Of a stretch of DNA of 64,000 nucleotides, positions 29,801 through 37,363 are shown in pieces. The position numbers and the translations under genes were made by a program. This DNA comes from Thermodesulfobacteriota bacterium (GTDB taxonomy: Bacteria > Desulfobacterota_D > UBA1144 > Nemesobacterales > CSP1-2). The stretch is from the NCBI GenBank assembly GCA_035559815.1, contig DATMAT010000008.1, positions 94,658 to 158,657 on the forward strand. Direction: 5' to 3'. Numbering within the stretch: position 1 is the first letter of the stretch; each line of letters begins with the position of its first letter. The notes below the pieces were generated by a model. It searched no databases and was not told the DNA's origin. It saw nothing but the letters and a program-made list of their open reading frames with translations.

Positions 29801-30809
29801 ATCCAAGTCCCTGGTCGAACTGATGGGAGGCAAGATGTGGCTGGAGAGCGAGCAGGGAAAGGGCTCGGTGTTTCATTTTAGTCTAACATTAAGGTACGAG
29901 GGTGCGGAGAAAAATGCACAGGATATTGAATTTGCATATCCCGATTTTAGAAACGTATCCGTTTTGCTGGTCGATGATAATAAAGCTAATAGGGTAATGA
30001 TGTCAAGTATGCTGCGTGCGTGGGGATTTAAGCTAGCTGAAGCGGAGGACGGAGAGCAGGCTTTATATCATCTCCGTAGCGCTCCTACCAAATATGATCT
30101 ACTTATACTCGACCATCAGATAGGACATATAGATGGCTTGGAAGTGGCTCGGACGATAAGGAAAGAGCTGAATTTAAATGATATAAAGATAATATTACTC
30201 TCTTCGAGAGCGAGTATTAAATCACAAGAGATGAAGGAATTGAATATTTCAGATGTTATTACAAAACCGGTGAAGCAATCACAATTATTTGATATTTTTA
30301 TGAAGAGCCTATATTCCTCTGGGGAAGAAGTTGCTACCGATACTGTGAAAACTTCTGAGGCAAACTTGAATCGGCAGTTGAGAATCCTGGTAGTGGATGA
30401 TACCGTAGACAATCAGAATTTGGCCAAGAGAATACTGGAAAAGGAGGGTTATTCGGTCGAAGTGGCCGAGAACGGGGAAAGGGCAATCGAGGCGGTTAAG
30501 AATGGCCGATATGATTTAATTTTCATGGACGTTCAGATGCCGGTCATGGATGGGTTTAGTGCAACAAAAGAAATAAGAATGCTGGAGAAAAGTAAGAACT
30601 TTTCGAGAACTCCGATAGTAGCACTTACGGCACACGCTTTAGTAGGGTATAGGGAGAAGTGCTTGGAGAATGAGATGGACGATTACATCACAAAGCCTTT
30701 AAAGAAAAGTATACTACTACAAACGGTCGATAAGTGGGCAAACTTTGGAAAGACCGCATCGGAGGAAGCGACTAAATTTGAAAACGGGGAGGTCAAGATA
30801 AATGCGTAG
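26826..30809 (+). CDS. Membrane hybrid histidine kinase with four PAS repeats and two receivers
   Basis: A 1327-aa protein. Residues about 15-275 hold roughly eight hydrophobic segments, resembling a MASE-type membrane sensor (subtype uncertain), followed by a coiled coil. Four PAS domains with PAC-like ends start near residues 316, 435, 548 and 665; each contains variants of QF-x-PQF, YTGY, EYRIVNKSGE, IQYRG and DITERR. The HisKA phospho-site is in NMSHEIRTPLN (about residue 803). HATPase motifs are NAIKFTESGE and DTGIGIS. Receiver 1 (about 1045-1160) has its acceptor Asp in LILDHQIG; receiver 2 (about 1185-1305) in FMDVQMPVMDG. The stop overlaps an Hpt gene by 8 nt, completing a His-Asp-His relay. 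Confidence 0.94.
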   Translation: MKTLDDSGKKEEVIPKKPVLAIALVCLIPSILNLLGFDLGGRGFGILFHAILEWSAFSTAVLVGILCLVHFKLRHDYASLIMGLSILGAGSIDALSTLAYNRLVLKVADSQNFLPLTWVVSRLLNALILLVGVSVLLMGKTKKRPARRGVGFLVAMSLMLCFLAYGAVYFFSIPDHLPQSVFSEQIVSRPWDLAPFTLFLLGWSYLFYRIYQREQTYLSQALIISLIPQVIVQLHMAFGSKALFDNDFNIAHLLKIMAYSVPLIGLIMDYVETQRERVFTLRELEDKKVNLEILAKQAEQVRRRLEHETTERKQYGDLFRTLSDNTLVGVYIVRDGKFQFISPQFERYTGYKQDELLGTNLSKLVFPEDKEVAKENALKVLNGEGSSFYEYRIVDKSGEIKWVSEIVTAIHYRGNQALMGSVVDITERRRAEEILKTLSNDSPIGLYILQDDQFQFVNLQFQKYTSYDEAELLGTSPQRLIFSEDREAVKEKAVKVLKGQASSSYEYRIVNKSGEIIWVLETLTPIQYRGKQAILGSTVDITERRRTEEILRTLSNSSTIGIYIVQDGQFKFVNPQFQVYTGYNEDEIIGANSLRLVFAEDRQGVRESTIKMLKREKISPHEYRIVNKHGEVRWVMERVTSIQYQGRRAVLGSFMDITEHKQTEELFRTLSSSSPIGIYIVQDGKFQFINPQFKKYTGYNEDDLIDTSLWKIIYPKDREVLRGNLTKLKDELSSPYEYRIVNRTGEIRWIMETATSIQYRGRPAVLASMIDITERKQAEVELQKAKEAAEAASRAKSEFLANMSHEIRTPLNAILGMTELTLDTELKPDQREFLKVVQSSSDTLLRLINDILDFSKIEAGQMQLEEVGFKLRELVEGVAEILSVRAYNKGLELLCYIEPNIPNWVFGDPTRISQILVNLVGNAIKFTESGEVCIKVERIKPSLDGKMELHFMVSDTGIGISKENQSRIFDKFSQADSSTTRRFGGTGLGLSISKSLVELMGGKMWLESEQGKGSVFHFSLTLRYEGAEKNAQDIEFAYPDFRNVSVLLVDDNKANRVMMSSMLRAWGFKLAEAEDGEQALYHLRSAPTKYDLLILDHQIGHIDGLEVARTIRKELNLNDIKIILLSSRASIKSQEMKELNISDVITKPVKQSQLFDIFMKSLYSSGEEVATDTVKTSEANLNRQLRILVVDDTVDNQNLAKRILEKEGYSVEVAENGERAIEAVKNGRYDLIFMDVQMPVMDGFSATKEIRMLEKSKNFSRTPIVALTAHALVGYREKCLENEMDDYITKPLKKSILLQTVDKWANFGKTASEEATKFENGEVKINA

Positions 30810-31119
30810 CGATAGAGTTATAGTTTATGTAGATTCCGACCTGGAGGATTTAATTCCGATGTTTTTAAAGAATCGCCACAAGGATGTAGATGATATTAGA
30901 AGGTTGCTGAGGGAGGGAAACATGGGGGAGATCAGAAGATTAGGCCATAGCATGAAAGGCTCAGGAGGAGGGTATGGTTTCGATGAGATAAGCGAAATTG
31001 GAAGAGGCATGGAAGAGGCGGCAAAGGACGGAAATATGGAGGAAATTGAGAAACTAAATAACCGACTAGCCGAGTATTTATCAGTAGTTGAGGTGGTAGT
31101 GCAGAGGGAGGAATCGTGA
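30802..31119 (+). CDS. Hpt domain phosphotransfer protein
   Basis: A 105-aa protein consisting of one histidine phosphotransfer domain. The phospho-site is His in IRRLGHSMKGSGGGYGF, matching the H-S-x-K-G-S/A core (about residue 48). Remaining sequence is helical. Its ATG overlaps the hybrid kinase by 8 nt, so it almost certainly relays phosphate from that kinase's receivers to the stand-alone receivers in the island (inference). The first 15 residues (VIVYVDSDLEDLIPMFL) are like the usual N-terminal helix of Hpt proteins. Confidence 0.88.
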   Translation: MRSDRVIVYVDSDLEDLIPMFLKNRHKDVDDIRRLLREGNMGEIRRLGHSMKGSGGGYGFDEISEIGRGMEEAAKDGNMEEIEKLNNRLAEYLSVVEVVVQREES

Positions 31120-31161
31120 TTGCTTGGGTGATAGTTAGCGCACTAAGGTGGAAAGATATAT

Positions 31162-31509
31162 ATGCACATCGAAGAAAAACACGTAGATAACTTATTGCTA
31201 GTCAAGCCCTTGGAAAGGAGAATGGATTTTAAAATAGCCAATGATTTTAAGGAAAGGATGGCCAAGTTTATAATAGATGGAAATATGTTTATCATATTAA
31301 ATCTATCTCAAGTCGAGTTCATAGACAGCAGTGGCTTGGGTGCGATAGTATCCAGCCTGAAACGAATGGGGGGTAGGGGAGACTTGTTTATCTGCGGAGT
31401 CAAAGAGACTATAATGACTATGTTCAATCTGACCAGGATGGATAAAGTTTTTAGAATATTCGACACCGAAGAAGAAGCAATTAAGGCTTTACTTAATAAA
31501 GATGGATGA
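31162..31509 (+). CDS. STAS-domain anti-anti-sigma factor
   Basis: A 115-aa SpoIIAA/RsbV-like protein. The diagnostic loop is VEFIDSSGLGAIVSSLKR, in which one of the two serines is the phosphorylation site used in partner switching. No other domain is present. By family logic the unphosphorylated form sequesters an RsbW-like anti-sigma kinase; such a kinase is encoded at 33123 and a matching PP2C phosphatase at 23932. It overlaps the DUF4301 gene by 8 nt. Confidence 0.92.
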   Translation: MHIEEKHVDNLLLVKPLERRMDFKIANDFKERMAKFIIDGNMFIILNLSQVEFIDSSGLGAIVSSLKRMGGRGDLFICGVKETIMTMFNLTRMDKVFRIFDTEEEAIKALLNKDG

Positions 31510-33073
31510 ATACTTCTTCAATGAGGAAGACCTAAAGCAGATTGCGGCTAAAGGGATAAGCCTACAAAGAATAAAATCACAGATAGATATATTCAAAAAA
31601 GGTTTTCCTTCCGTAGAGCTAGACCGTCCATGCACCATAGCTGATGGTATTAAGGTCATTACTGAAACCGACCTACGAAGGCTAGGGGACTTCTACTCTA
31701 AGGAATCTCTATCTTTAAGAGTTACTAAATTCGTACCTGCTTCTGGAGCGGCCAGCCGGATGTTTAAACTCCTCCTCTCGTTCAATAATCGATATCAAGA
31801 GATAGAGGAAAAGGATATAGCCGCCAAGGCGGATAAGGGTGACCCAGAGCATAAGGCTTTCATTCGATTCATCAAGGGGATTAGGCAACTAGCATTTTAT
31901 GATGACCTAAAGTCAGTCATGGCCGAGAATGGATTGGACATAGAGGTACTTATATCGAAAGGTCAATATAAAGAGATTCTGGACTATATCTTAACACCCA
32001 AGGGGCTTAACTATGCCGACTTGCCGAAAGGGCTCATAAAATTTCATCGTTATCCCGGCGGCAGCCGTACGCCCTTTGAGGAGCATCTGGTGGAGGCGGC
32101 TGCCTACACCCAGGAGGTCAATAAGGTGTCCAGGGTGCATTTCACCGTGCCGGTGGAATACCATAATACTGTTCAAGAACACGTGGAGGCGACTAAAGGC
32201 CGTTACGAAGTATCCGGAGTGAAATTTGAAATCAGCTTTTCCACACAGAATCCTTCAACCGATACCATCGCAGTGGATATGGATAATAAACCTTATAGAG
32301 ACAAACAGGGGAGATTGGTTTTTCGCCCTGCCGGGCACGGAGCTCTCCTAGAAAATCTAAACGACCTGGACGCGGACATAGCTTTTATAAAGAATATAGA
32401 TAACGTTGTTCCGGATAGGTTAAAGCATGTAACGTATGTATATAAAAGGGCTTTGGGTGGCTATTTGATAGAATTGCAAAGTAAAATATTCGGTTACTTG
32501 AAAAGATTATCCGGGAGGGAGTTTGGCATATCACTTCTGGAGCAGATATTTGAGTTTGCCAGAAATGAACTCTCTATTATTCCACCTAAGGCTATAGAAC
32601 GGGGATCAAGAGGGGAAAAAATAAGCTTCCTTAAGTCTAAATTAAACAGGCCACTTAGAGTATGCGGTATGGTCAAGAATGAAGGCGAGCCTGGAGGAGG
32701 GCCCTTCTGGGTTAGGAACGAAGAAGGAAGCTTGTCTTTGCAGATAGTGGAGTCTTCTCAGATAGATATGGAGTCTCCGGAGCAGCGGGCCATCTGGCAG
32801 TCTTCGACTCATTTTAACCCGGTTGACCTGGTGTGTAGCTTGAGAGATTATACCGGAAAGCCTTTTGACCTGAAGCAATATGCCGACCCTGACACCGGTT
32901 TCATATCCATAAAATCGATAGACGGCGAAGAAGTTAAAGCGCTCGAACTCCCCGGTCTCTGGAACGGTTCAATGGCATACTGGAACACTGTATTCGTGGA
33001 AGTGCCGCTAATTACCTTTAATCCCGTAAAAACGGTGCTTGACCTCTTGAGAGAAGAACACCAGGCGGAATGA
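31502..33073 (+). CDS. DUF4301 family protein
   Basis: A 523-aa cytoplasmic protein that fits the DUF4301 family as I recall it, in length and opening. Around residues 74-88 it has KFVPASGAASRMFK, similar in shape to the P-loop-like G-x-G-x-R-M motif of sugar-nucleotide pyrophosphorylases. LPKGLIKFH and RTPFEEHLVEA around 176-197 also resemble the lysine-bearing part of that fold. A nucleotidyltransferase-like fold is therefore possible, but this is inference. It is wedged between STAS and RsbW-like genes, overlapping the STAS gene by 8 nt. Function unknown; the context suggests a link to the partner-switching output or simple co-expression. Confidence 0.75.
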   Translation: MDEYFFNEEDLKQIAAKGISLQRIKSQIDIFKKGFPSVELDRPCTIADGIKVITETDLRRLGDFYSKESLSLRVTKFVPASGAASRMFKLLLSFNNRYQEIEEKDIAAKADKGDPEHKAFIRFIKGIRQLAFYDDLKSVMAENGLDIEVLISKGQYKEILDYILTPKGLNYADLPKGLIKFHRYPGGSRTPFEEHLVEAAAYTQEVNKVSRVHFTVPVEYHNTVQEHVEATKGRYEVSGVKFEISFSTQNPSTDTIAVDMDNKPYRDKQGRLVFRPAGHGALLENLNDLDADIAFIKNIDNVVPDRLKHVTYVYKRALGGYLIELQSKIFGYLKRLSGREFGISLLEQIFEFARNELSIIPPKAIERGSRGEKISFLKSKLNRPLRVCGMVKNEGEPGGGPFWVRNEEGSLSLQIVESSQIDMESPEQRAIWQSSTHFNPVDLVCSLRDYTGKPFDLKQYADPDTGFISIKSIDGEEVKALELPGLWNGSMAYWNTVFVEVPLITFNPVKTVLDLLREEHQAE

Positions 33074-33122
33074 GACTGGATTTATTACTAAGCCGGAGGA
33101 CCAGATTACCGGGCAGTAACTT

Positions 33123-33557
33123 ATGGAAAGAAAAATAAAGCTAACAATAGACAGTAACCCGAGCAATATTCCTTTTCTAGCCGGGGCGTTAAACAAGCTT
33201 TGCTCTTTTGTTCCACTATCTGACGTGGAGTCCTATCAAGTAGAAGTTTCTGCTGTTGAAGCAGTTAATAATGCAATTGAGCATGCATACGACAATAAAC
33301 CCGGGTGCATCATCGAAGTTGTTTTCACACTCCGTCCGGATAAGCTCACTCTGGATATTTGTGATTTTGGCAGAATGATGGAGTATGAGTCTCAAACGTC
33401 TTTAGAATTTGACCCTCATGATCTTATAAACATCCCGGTAAGAGGCATGGGGCTTTTCATCGTGAAAAGCATCATGGATGAGGTTAGTTACAGAAGCGAC
33501 CAGGGAAAAAACATTCTCACGATGACTAAGTTCTTGATTACTAAGGGAAACCCATAG
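33123..33557 (+). CDS. RsbW/SpoIIAB-like anti-sigma serine kinase
   Basis: A 144-aa GHKL ATPase-fold protein. The N box is VEAVNNAIEHAY (residues about 46-57), the G1-like motif is DICDFGRMM and the G2-like GMGLFIVKS is near residue 105. It has no histidine phospho-acceptor domain, as expected for the serine-kinase family that phosphorylates STAS proteins and binds sigma or other targets. It completes the PP2C-STAS-RsbW trio in this island. No sigma factor gene is nearby, so its target is not visible. A 50-nt gap separates it from DUF4301. Confidence 0.88.
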   Translation: MERKIKLTIDSNPSNIPFLAGALNKLCSFVPLSDVESYQVEVSAVEAVNNAIEHAYDNKPGCIIEVVFTLRPDKLTLDICDFGRMMEYESQTSLEFDPHDLINIPVRGMGLFIVKSIMDEVSYRSDQGKNILTMTKFLITKGNP

Positions 33558-33691
33558 AATTCATGACCGAGCGGGGCTAAGAATCCAGGACTAGAAATCG
33601 AGGTCTCTGTTTTTTGGAGCACTAAGCGAGTAAACATAAAGTTGTGAACTTGGCCGCATTCGACTCGATTGGTCTTTAATTTATTTCTGCC

Positions 33692-36154
33692 CTATCCCCT
33701 TACGCTCTGGATACCCCACACCTCTTTAGCGTATTCTGATACCGTGCGGTCGCTGGAGAATTTGCCGATACGAGCGACGTTTAAAATAGCCTTTTTAGCC
33801 CATATCGGTCTTCTTATGAACAGGTGAGCCGCCTTTTCATGCATTTCTATGTAAGATTCCAGGTCAGCTAGGTGAAAGTACTCATCACCGTCGTTCAATA
33901 TAGTCTGGTAAATCCATTTAAAGAGGCCTGGTTCACCCGGGCAGAAGAGGTTGGAGTTGAACGATTCCATCACTCTCTGTAGATAGGGATTACGATGGTA
34001 ATAATCCCAAGGATTATAGGAACCGTTTATCTTCATCTCCATTACCTCATCCGCTTTCAGGCCGAATATGAAAATATTTTCTGTTCCGACTTCTTCCAGG
34101 ATTTCTATATTTGCCCCATCTAACGTGCCGATGGTCAGAGCTCCATTCAGGGCAAATTTCATGTTCCCGGTTCCGGAAGCTTCCTTGCCTGCCGTCGATA
34201 TCTGCTCGCTCAGGTCTGCGGCAGGGATGATCTTCTCAGCCATGGAGACCTTGTAATCCGGGATAAAGACGACCCTAATCTGATCATTCACCCTTGGGTC
34301 GTTATTGATGACGTCTCCGACGTTATTTATCAGCTTTATAATCTGCTTGGCCGCCGTGTAGCCTGGTGCGGCCTTACCGGCGAAGATATAAGTTTTAGGA
34401 ATGGGAAGTACTCTACCATCCTCAGTAATGCTTAAATACTGATGAATAATATGCATTACGTTGAGGAGTTGGCGTTTGTATTCGTGGATTCGCTTGGCCT
34501 GTATGTCGAATAGAGAATTAGGATTAATCATAACGCCCGTCGTGTCCAGGATGACCTTAACCAGTCTTTCCTTATTGCCCTGTTTTATGCTTAGAAAATT
34601 TTGTTGAAAGCCTTCGTCCTCGGCATAAGACTCCAGTTTGCTAAGTTTTGCCAGGTCGGTGATCCAGCCCTTACCGATTGTTTTAGAGATAAAATTGGCC
34701 AAAGCGGGATTGGACTTCAACAACCATCGGCGTTGGGTAATACCGTTTGTCTTGTTGTTAAATTTTTCTGGCCAAAGCTGGTAAAAATCCGGGACCATAG
34801 AGGTCTTAATCAGTTCGGTGTGTAAAGCGGCTACTCCGTTGACCGAGTGGCTGCCAACTATGGAAAGATAGGCCATGCGCACTTGTTTTGGGTTTCCCTC
34901 CTCTATGATGGACATGCGTCTAAGCCGCTCGCTATCATTCGGCCAAATTGATTTTACCTTGTCCAGGAAACTATGGTTGATGCTGTAAATAATCTGAAGG
35001 TGTCTAGGAAGCACATTTTCCATGAGTGGAACAGGCCATTTCTCCAAAGCTTCTGGCATCAAGGTGTGGTTGGTATATCCTAAAGTCGATGTGGTGATTT
35101 CCCAGGCTTTATCCCAATCCAGGTTGTGTTCGTCGATTAAAATACGCATGAGTTCTGCCACTGCCAGGGAGGGGTGAGTATCGTTTAGCTGGATCGCAAC
35201 CTTTGACGGGAAATTATCTATTACGTTTCCCCTATGAAGATATCTCCTGATAATATCCCTCACCGCACAAGCGACAAGAAAATATTCCTGAATGAGTCGC
35301 AGCTCTTTTCCGTTATCAACTGAGTCGGAAGGATATAGCACTTTGGAGACAGTCTCTGAAAGCATCTTCTGTTCCACCGCCTTGAGATAATCTCCTCTAT
35401 TAAATATATGCATATCGAATTCGTTAGAAGACCTGGCAGAATATAGCCGGAGATAATTCACAGTCTTCCCCCCATACCCCACCACCGGCATATCGTGCGG
35501 CACCCCGATCAGCACCTTCCAGTCCATCCATATTGGGCTATCACCATCTTTATGCCTCTTGTGGTGCTCCACATGGCCATATATCGGAACAACGCATATC
35601 TCGTCCGGTCTTTCTATTAGCCAGGGTGAGCCCTCGCTCAACCAGTGGTCAGGCTTTTCTTTCTGGTATCCTTTTTGTATCTCCTGCTTGAAAAGCCCAA
35701 ATTCGTAGTTGATTCCGTAACCATATCCGGGCATGTCCAGAGTAGCCAGCGAATCTAGAAAGCAGGCGGCTAAACGGCCCAGTCCCCCGTTGCCCAATGC
35801 GGCGTCAGGTTCGGTCTCCATAAGTTCTTCAAGGTCGATCCTCATCCGGAAAAGCGCCTCTTTACAGAGGTCGAATATCCCTAGATTATGGAGATTATTA
35901 CCCAAAGACCTTCCCATGAGGTACTCCATGGAGAGATAATAGAGTCTTTTTACGTCTCTCTCCTGGTAACGCTCCTCGGTTTTCAGCATTGCATCTATTA
36001 TCCATTCTCTTACGGCTAGAGCTACGGAATGAAAAATGTCTCTTTCCGAAACCTCTTTCCAATTTTTTCCCCGGGAATATTTGACGTGGTAGCGAACCAA
36101 CTTGCTAAAGGTAGAAATGTCGTTGACATTTCTTTTTGTCCTTTTGAACTTCAT
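33692..36154 (-). CDS. glgP: Glycogen/starch phosphorylase
   Basis: PLP-dependent glycosyltransferase (GT35) of 820 aa that releases glucose-1-phosphate from alpha-1,4-glucans. The PLP-lysine region EASGTGNMKFALNGALT is intact (lysine near residue 660). Phosphate- and substrate-site stretches such as DAALGNGGLGRLAACFLDS and IQLNDTHPSLAVAELMR are present, with KRIHEYKRQLLN in the C-terminal half. Length and domain order are normal. The ATG at 36154 follows GAGGG at 6 nt, and a sigma-54 promoter sits 26 nt upstream. The gene is isolated on the minus strand, away from other glycogen genes in this window. Confidence 0.97.
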   Translation of the reverse strand: MKFKRTKRNVNDISTFSKLVRYHVKYSRGKNWKEVSERDIFHSVALAVREWIIDAMLKTEERYQERDVKRLYYLSMEYLMGRSLGNNLHNLGIFDLCKEALFRMRIDLEELMETEPDAALGNGGLGRLAACFLDSLATLDMPGYGYGINYEFGLFKQEIQKGYQKEKPDHWLSEGSPWLIERPDEICVVPIYGHVEHHKRHKDGDSPIWMDWKVLIGVPHDMPVVGYGGKTVNYLRLYSARSSNEFDMHIFNRGDYLKAVEQKMLSETVSKVLYPSDSVDNGKELRLIQEYFLVACAVRDIIRRYLHRGNVIDNFPSKVAIQLNDTHPSLAVAELMRILIDEHNLDWDKAWEITTSTLGYTNHTLMPEALEKWPVPLMENVLPRHLQIIYSINHSFLDKVKSIWPNDSERLRRMSIIEEGNPKQVRMAYLSIVGSHSVNGVAALHTELIKTSMVPDFYQLWPEKFNNKTNGITQRRWLLKSNPALANFISKTIGKGWITDLAKLSKLESYAEDEGFQQNFLSIKQGNKERLVKVILDTTGVMINPNSLFDIQAKRIHEYKRQLLNVMHIIHQYLSITEDGRVLPIPKTYIFAGKAAPGYTAAKQIIKLINNVGDVINNDPRVNDQIRVVFIPDYKVSMAEKIIPAADLSEQISTAGKEASGTGNMKFALNGALTIGTLDGANIEILEEVGTENIFIFGLKADEVMEMKINGSYNPWDYYHRNPYLQRVMESFNSNLFCPGEPGLFKWIYQTILNDGDEYFHLADLESYIEMHEKAAHLFIRRPIWAKKAILNVARIGKFSSDRTVSEYAKEVWGIQSVRG

Positions 36155-36179
36155 CGGTTACCCTCAAAGCTACTATTCG

Positions 36180-36195
36180 TGCAAGAGTTATGCCA
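36180..36195 (-). promoter_or_regulatory. Sigma-54 (-24/-12) promoter of glgP
   Basis: On the minus strand the sequence is TGGCATAACTCTTGCA, a full match to the -24/-12 consensus with exact spacing. The predicted start near 36169 leaves a 15-nt leader that contains GAGGG before the glgP ATG at 36154. Confidence 0.75.
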
Positions 36196-36434
36196 TTCTA
36201 TATAGCTTGTTATCTATGATTAACTTGCTTTAACCATTGATGATTTATTTCCCAATAAGAAATCTATAAGTGTATTTCAAGACAAAAAATGTCAAAAATA
36301 GAATAAAAAATTTTCTAATTCTAACTGGAACGAAGAAAAAATAAAGTGTGGAGGTAGGAAATCGAAAATCTATAAAGTGAGTGGCAGGCTTACTCTCTTT
36401 TGAAAGCGGACGGGGACTTGCTTTTACAGTGACC

Positions 36435-36462
36435 TTGGTTTCTGGTATAGAGTTTATATAAT
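36435..36462 (+). promoter_or_regulatory. Possible sigma-70 promoter of the MCE gene
   Basis: A perfect TATAAT at 36457-36462 with TTGGTT 16 nt upstream. The predicted start near 36469 leaves about 22 nt, including GAGG, before the GTG at 36491. The weak -35 keeps this tentative. Nothing else recognisable lies in the 336-bp gap between glgP and this gene except the glgP sigma-54 site. Confidence 0.4.
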
Positions 36463-36490
36463 AGAGGTATGTGTTCAGTCGAGGTGTAGC

Positions 36491-37261
36491 GTGCCAAGAA
36501 GAATGTATATGGTAATAGCCGTAATTTTAGTTGGATTGACCTTGACTGGGATTATCTATTGGTTTGGTTTATACAAAGGGCCTTTAGATATCTCTATAGC
36601 ATTCGACCGGGTGGACGGAGTTGGCGAGGGTAACGAAGTCGTCCTCGGAGATATCGCGGTGGGAGAGGTGACCGGGTTGAGGACCACGGAAAGCGGCAGA
36701 GCGCTGGTCGATGTAAGGATCGACAAGAATTATGCAGATGAGATCAACTCCAGTTCCGTATTCATAATCGATAGGGACCCTTTAACTTCTAACAAACGAA
36801 TTAGAGTGCAGGTTCTCAAGGAAGATGCACCTCCGTTAACCCAGGGGGCAAGAGCAGAGGGTTATTCTTCACCAGCGCAGTTTTTTATGCGCACAAGTAA
36901 AAAAATTCTGGAGGGTGCATATCAAGAATTCGTTGATTGGGTAAGAGAGTTTAAAATTGGGTTTGAAGAATTTGAAGAGGATGAAAGGCTAAAGAAGCTT
37001 AGGAAAGATGTTCGGGAACTGATGGAGCAAGCGAGAAGAAGCGCAGAACAGGGTATAGCGGAGCTCAATAAAGAGATTCCCAGGCTCAAAGAAGAATTGA
37101 ATAAGATTATTGAAGAACTGAGAAAACTGGGCAAGGGTAAGGAAGGCGAAGAGCTTAAAGATACGTTTGACCGCTACTTGGAGGGATTGGAGCAGAAAAA
37201 GAGAGAGGCTCGAATTAAAAACTCGCCTCTTTTTTTCACTTATAAGGAATATAAAGTATAA
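36491..37261 (+). CDS. MlaD-like MCE-domain protein, membrane-anchored
   Basis: A 256-aa protein with one N-terminal transmembrane helix (residues about 6-27), then a single MCE domain. The MCE pattern is visible in ISIAFDRVDGVGEGNEVVLG followed by DIAVGEVTGL, as in MlaD, which binds lipid in the periplasm for transport between the two membranes. The C-terminal half (about 150-245) is a long charged helix, probably a coiled coil. No MlaE permease or MlaF ATPase gene is adjacent, so the partners are elsewhere. The start is GTG with GAGG six nt upstream. Confidence 0.8.
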   Translation: MPRRMYMVIAVILVGLTLTGIIYWFGLYKGPLDISIAFDRVDGVGEGNEVVLGDIAVGEVTGLRTTESGRALVDVRIDKNYADEINSSSVFIIDRDPLTSNKRIRVQVLKEDAPPLTQGARAEGYSSPAQFFMRTSKKILEGAYQEFVDWVREFKIGFEEFEEDERLKKLRKDVRELMEQARRSAEQGIAELNKEIPRLKEELNKIIEELRKLGKGKEGEELKDTFDRYLEGLEQKKREARIKNSPLFFTYKEYKV

Positions 37262-37363
37262 AAATCCTTGATACGTTTTTTCTAGGAATTAAGACAAGTG
37301 ACACATGCATAGTGCACTCTAATTGGAGGGCAAAGTTTTGCTGGTCACGGCGCGGATCAGCCT

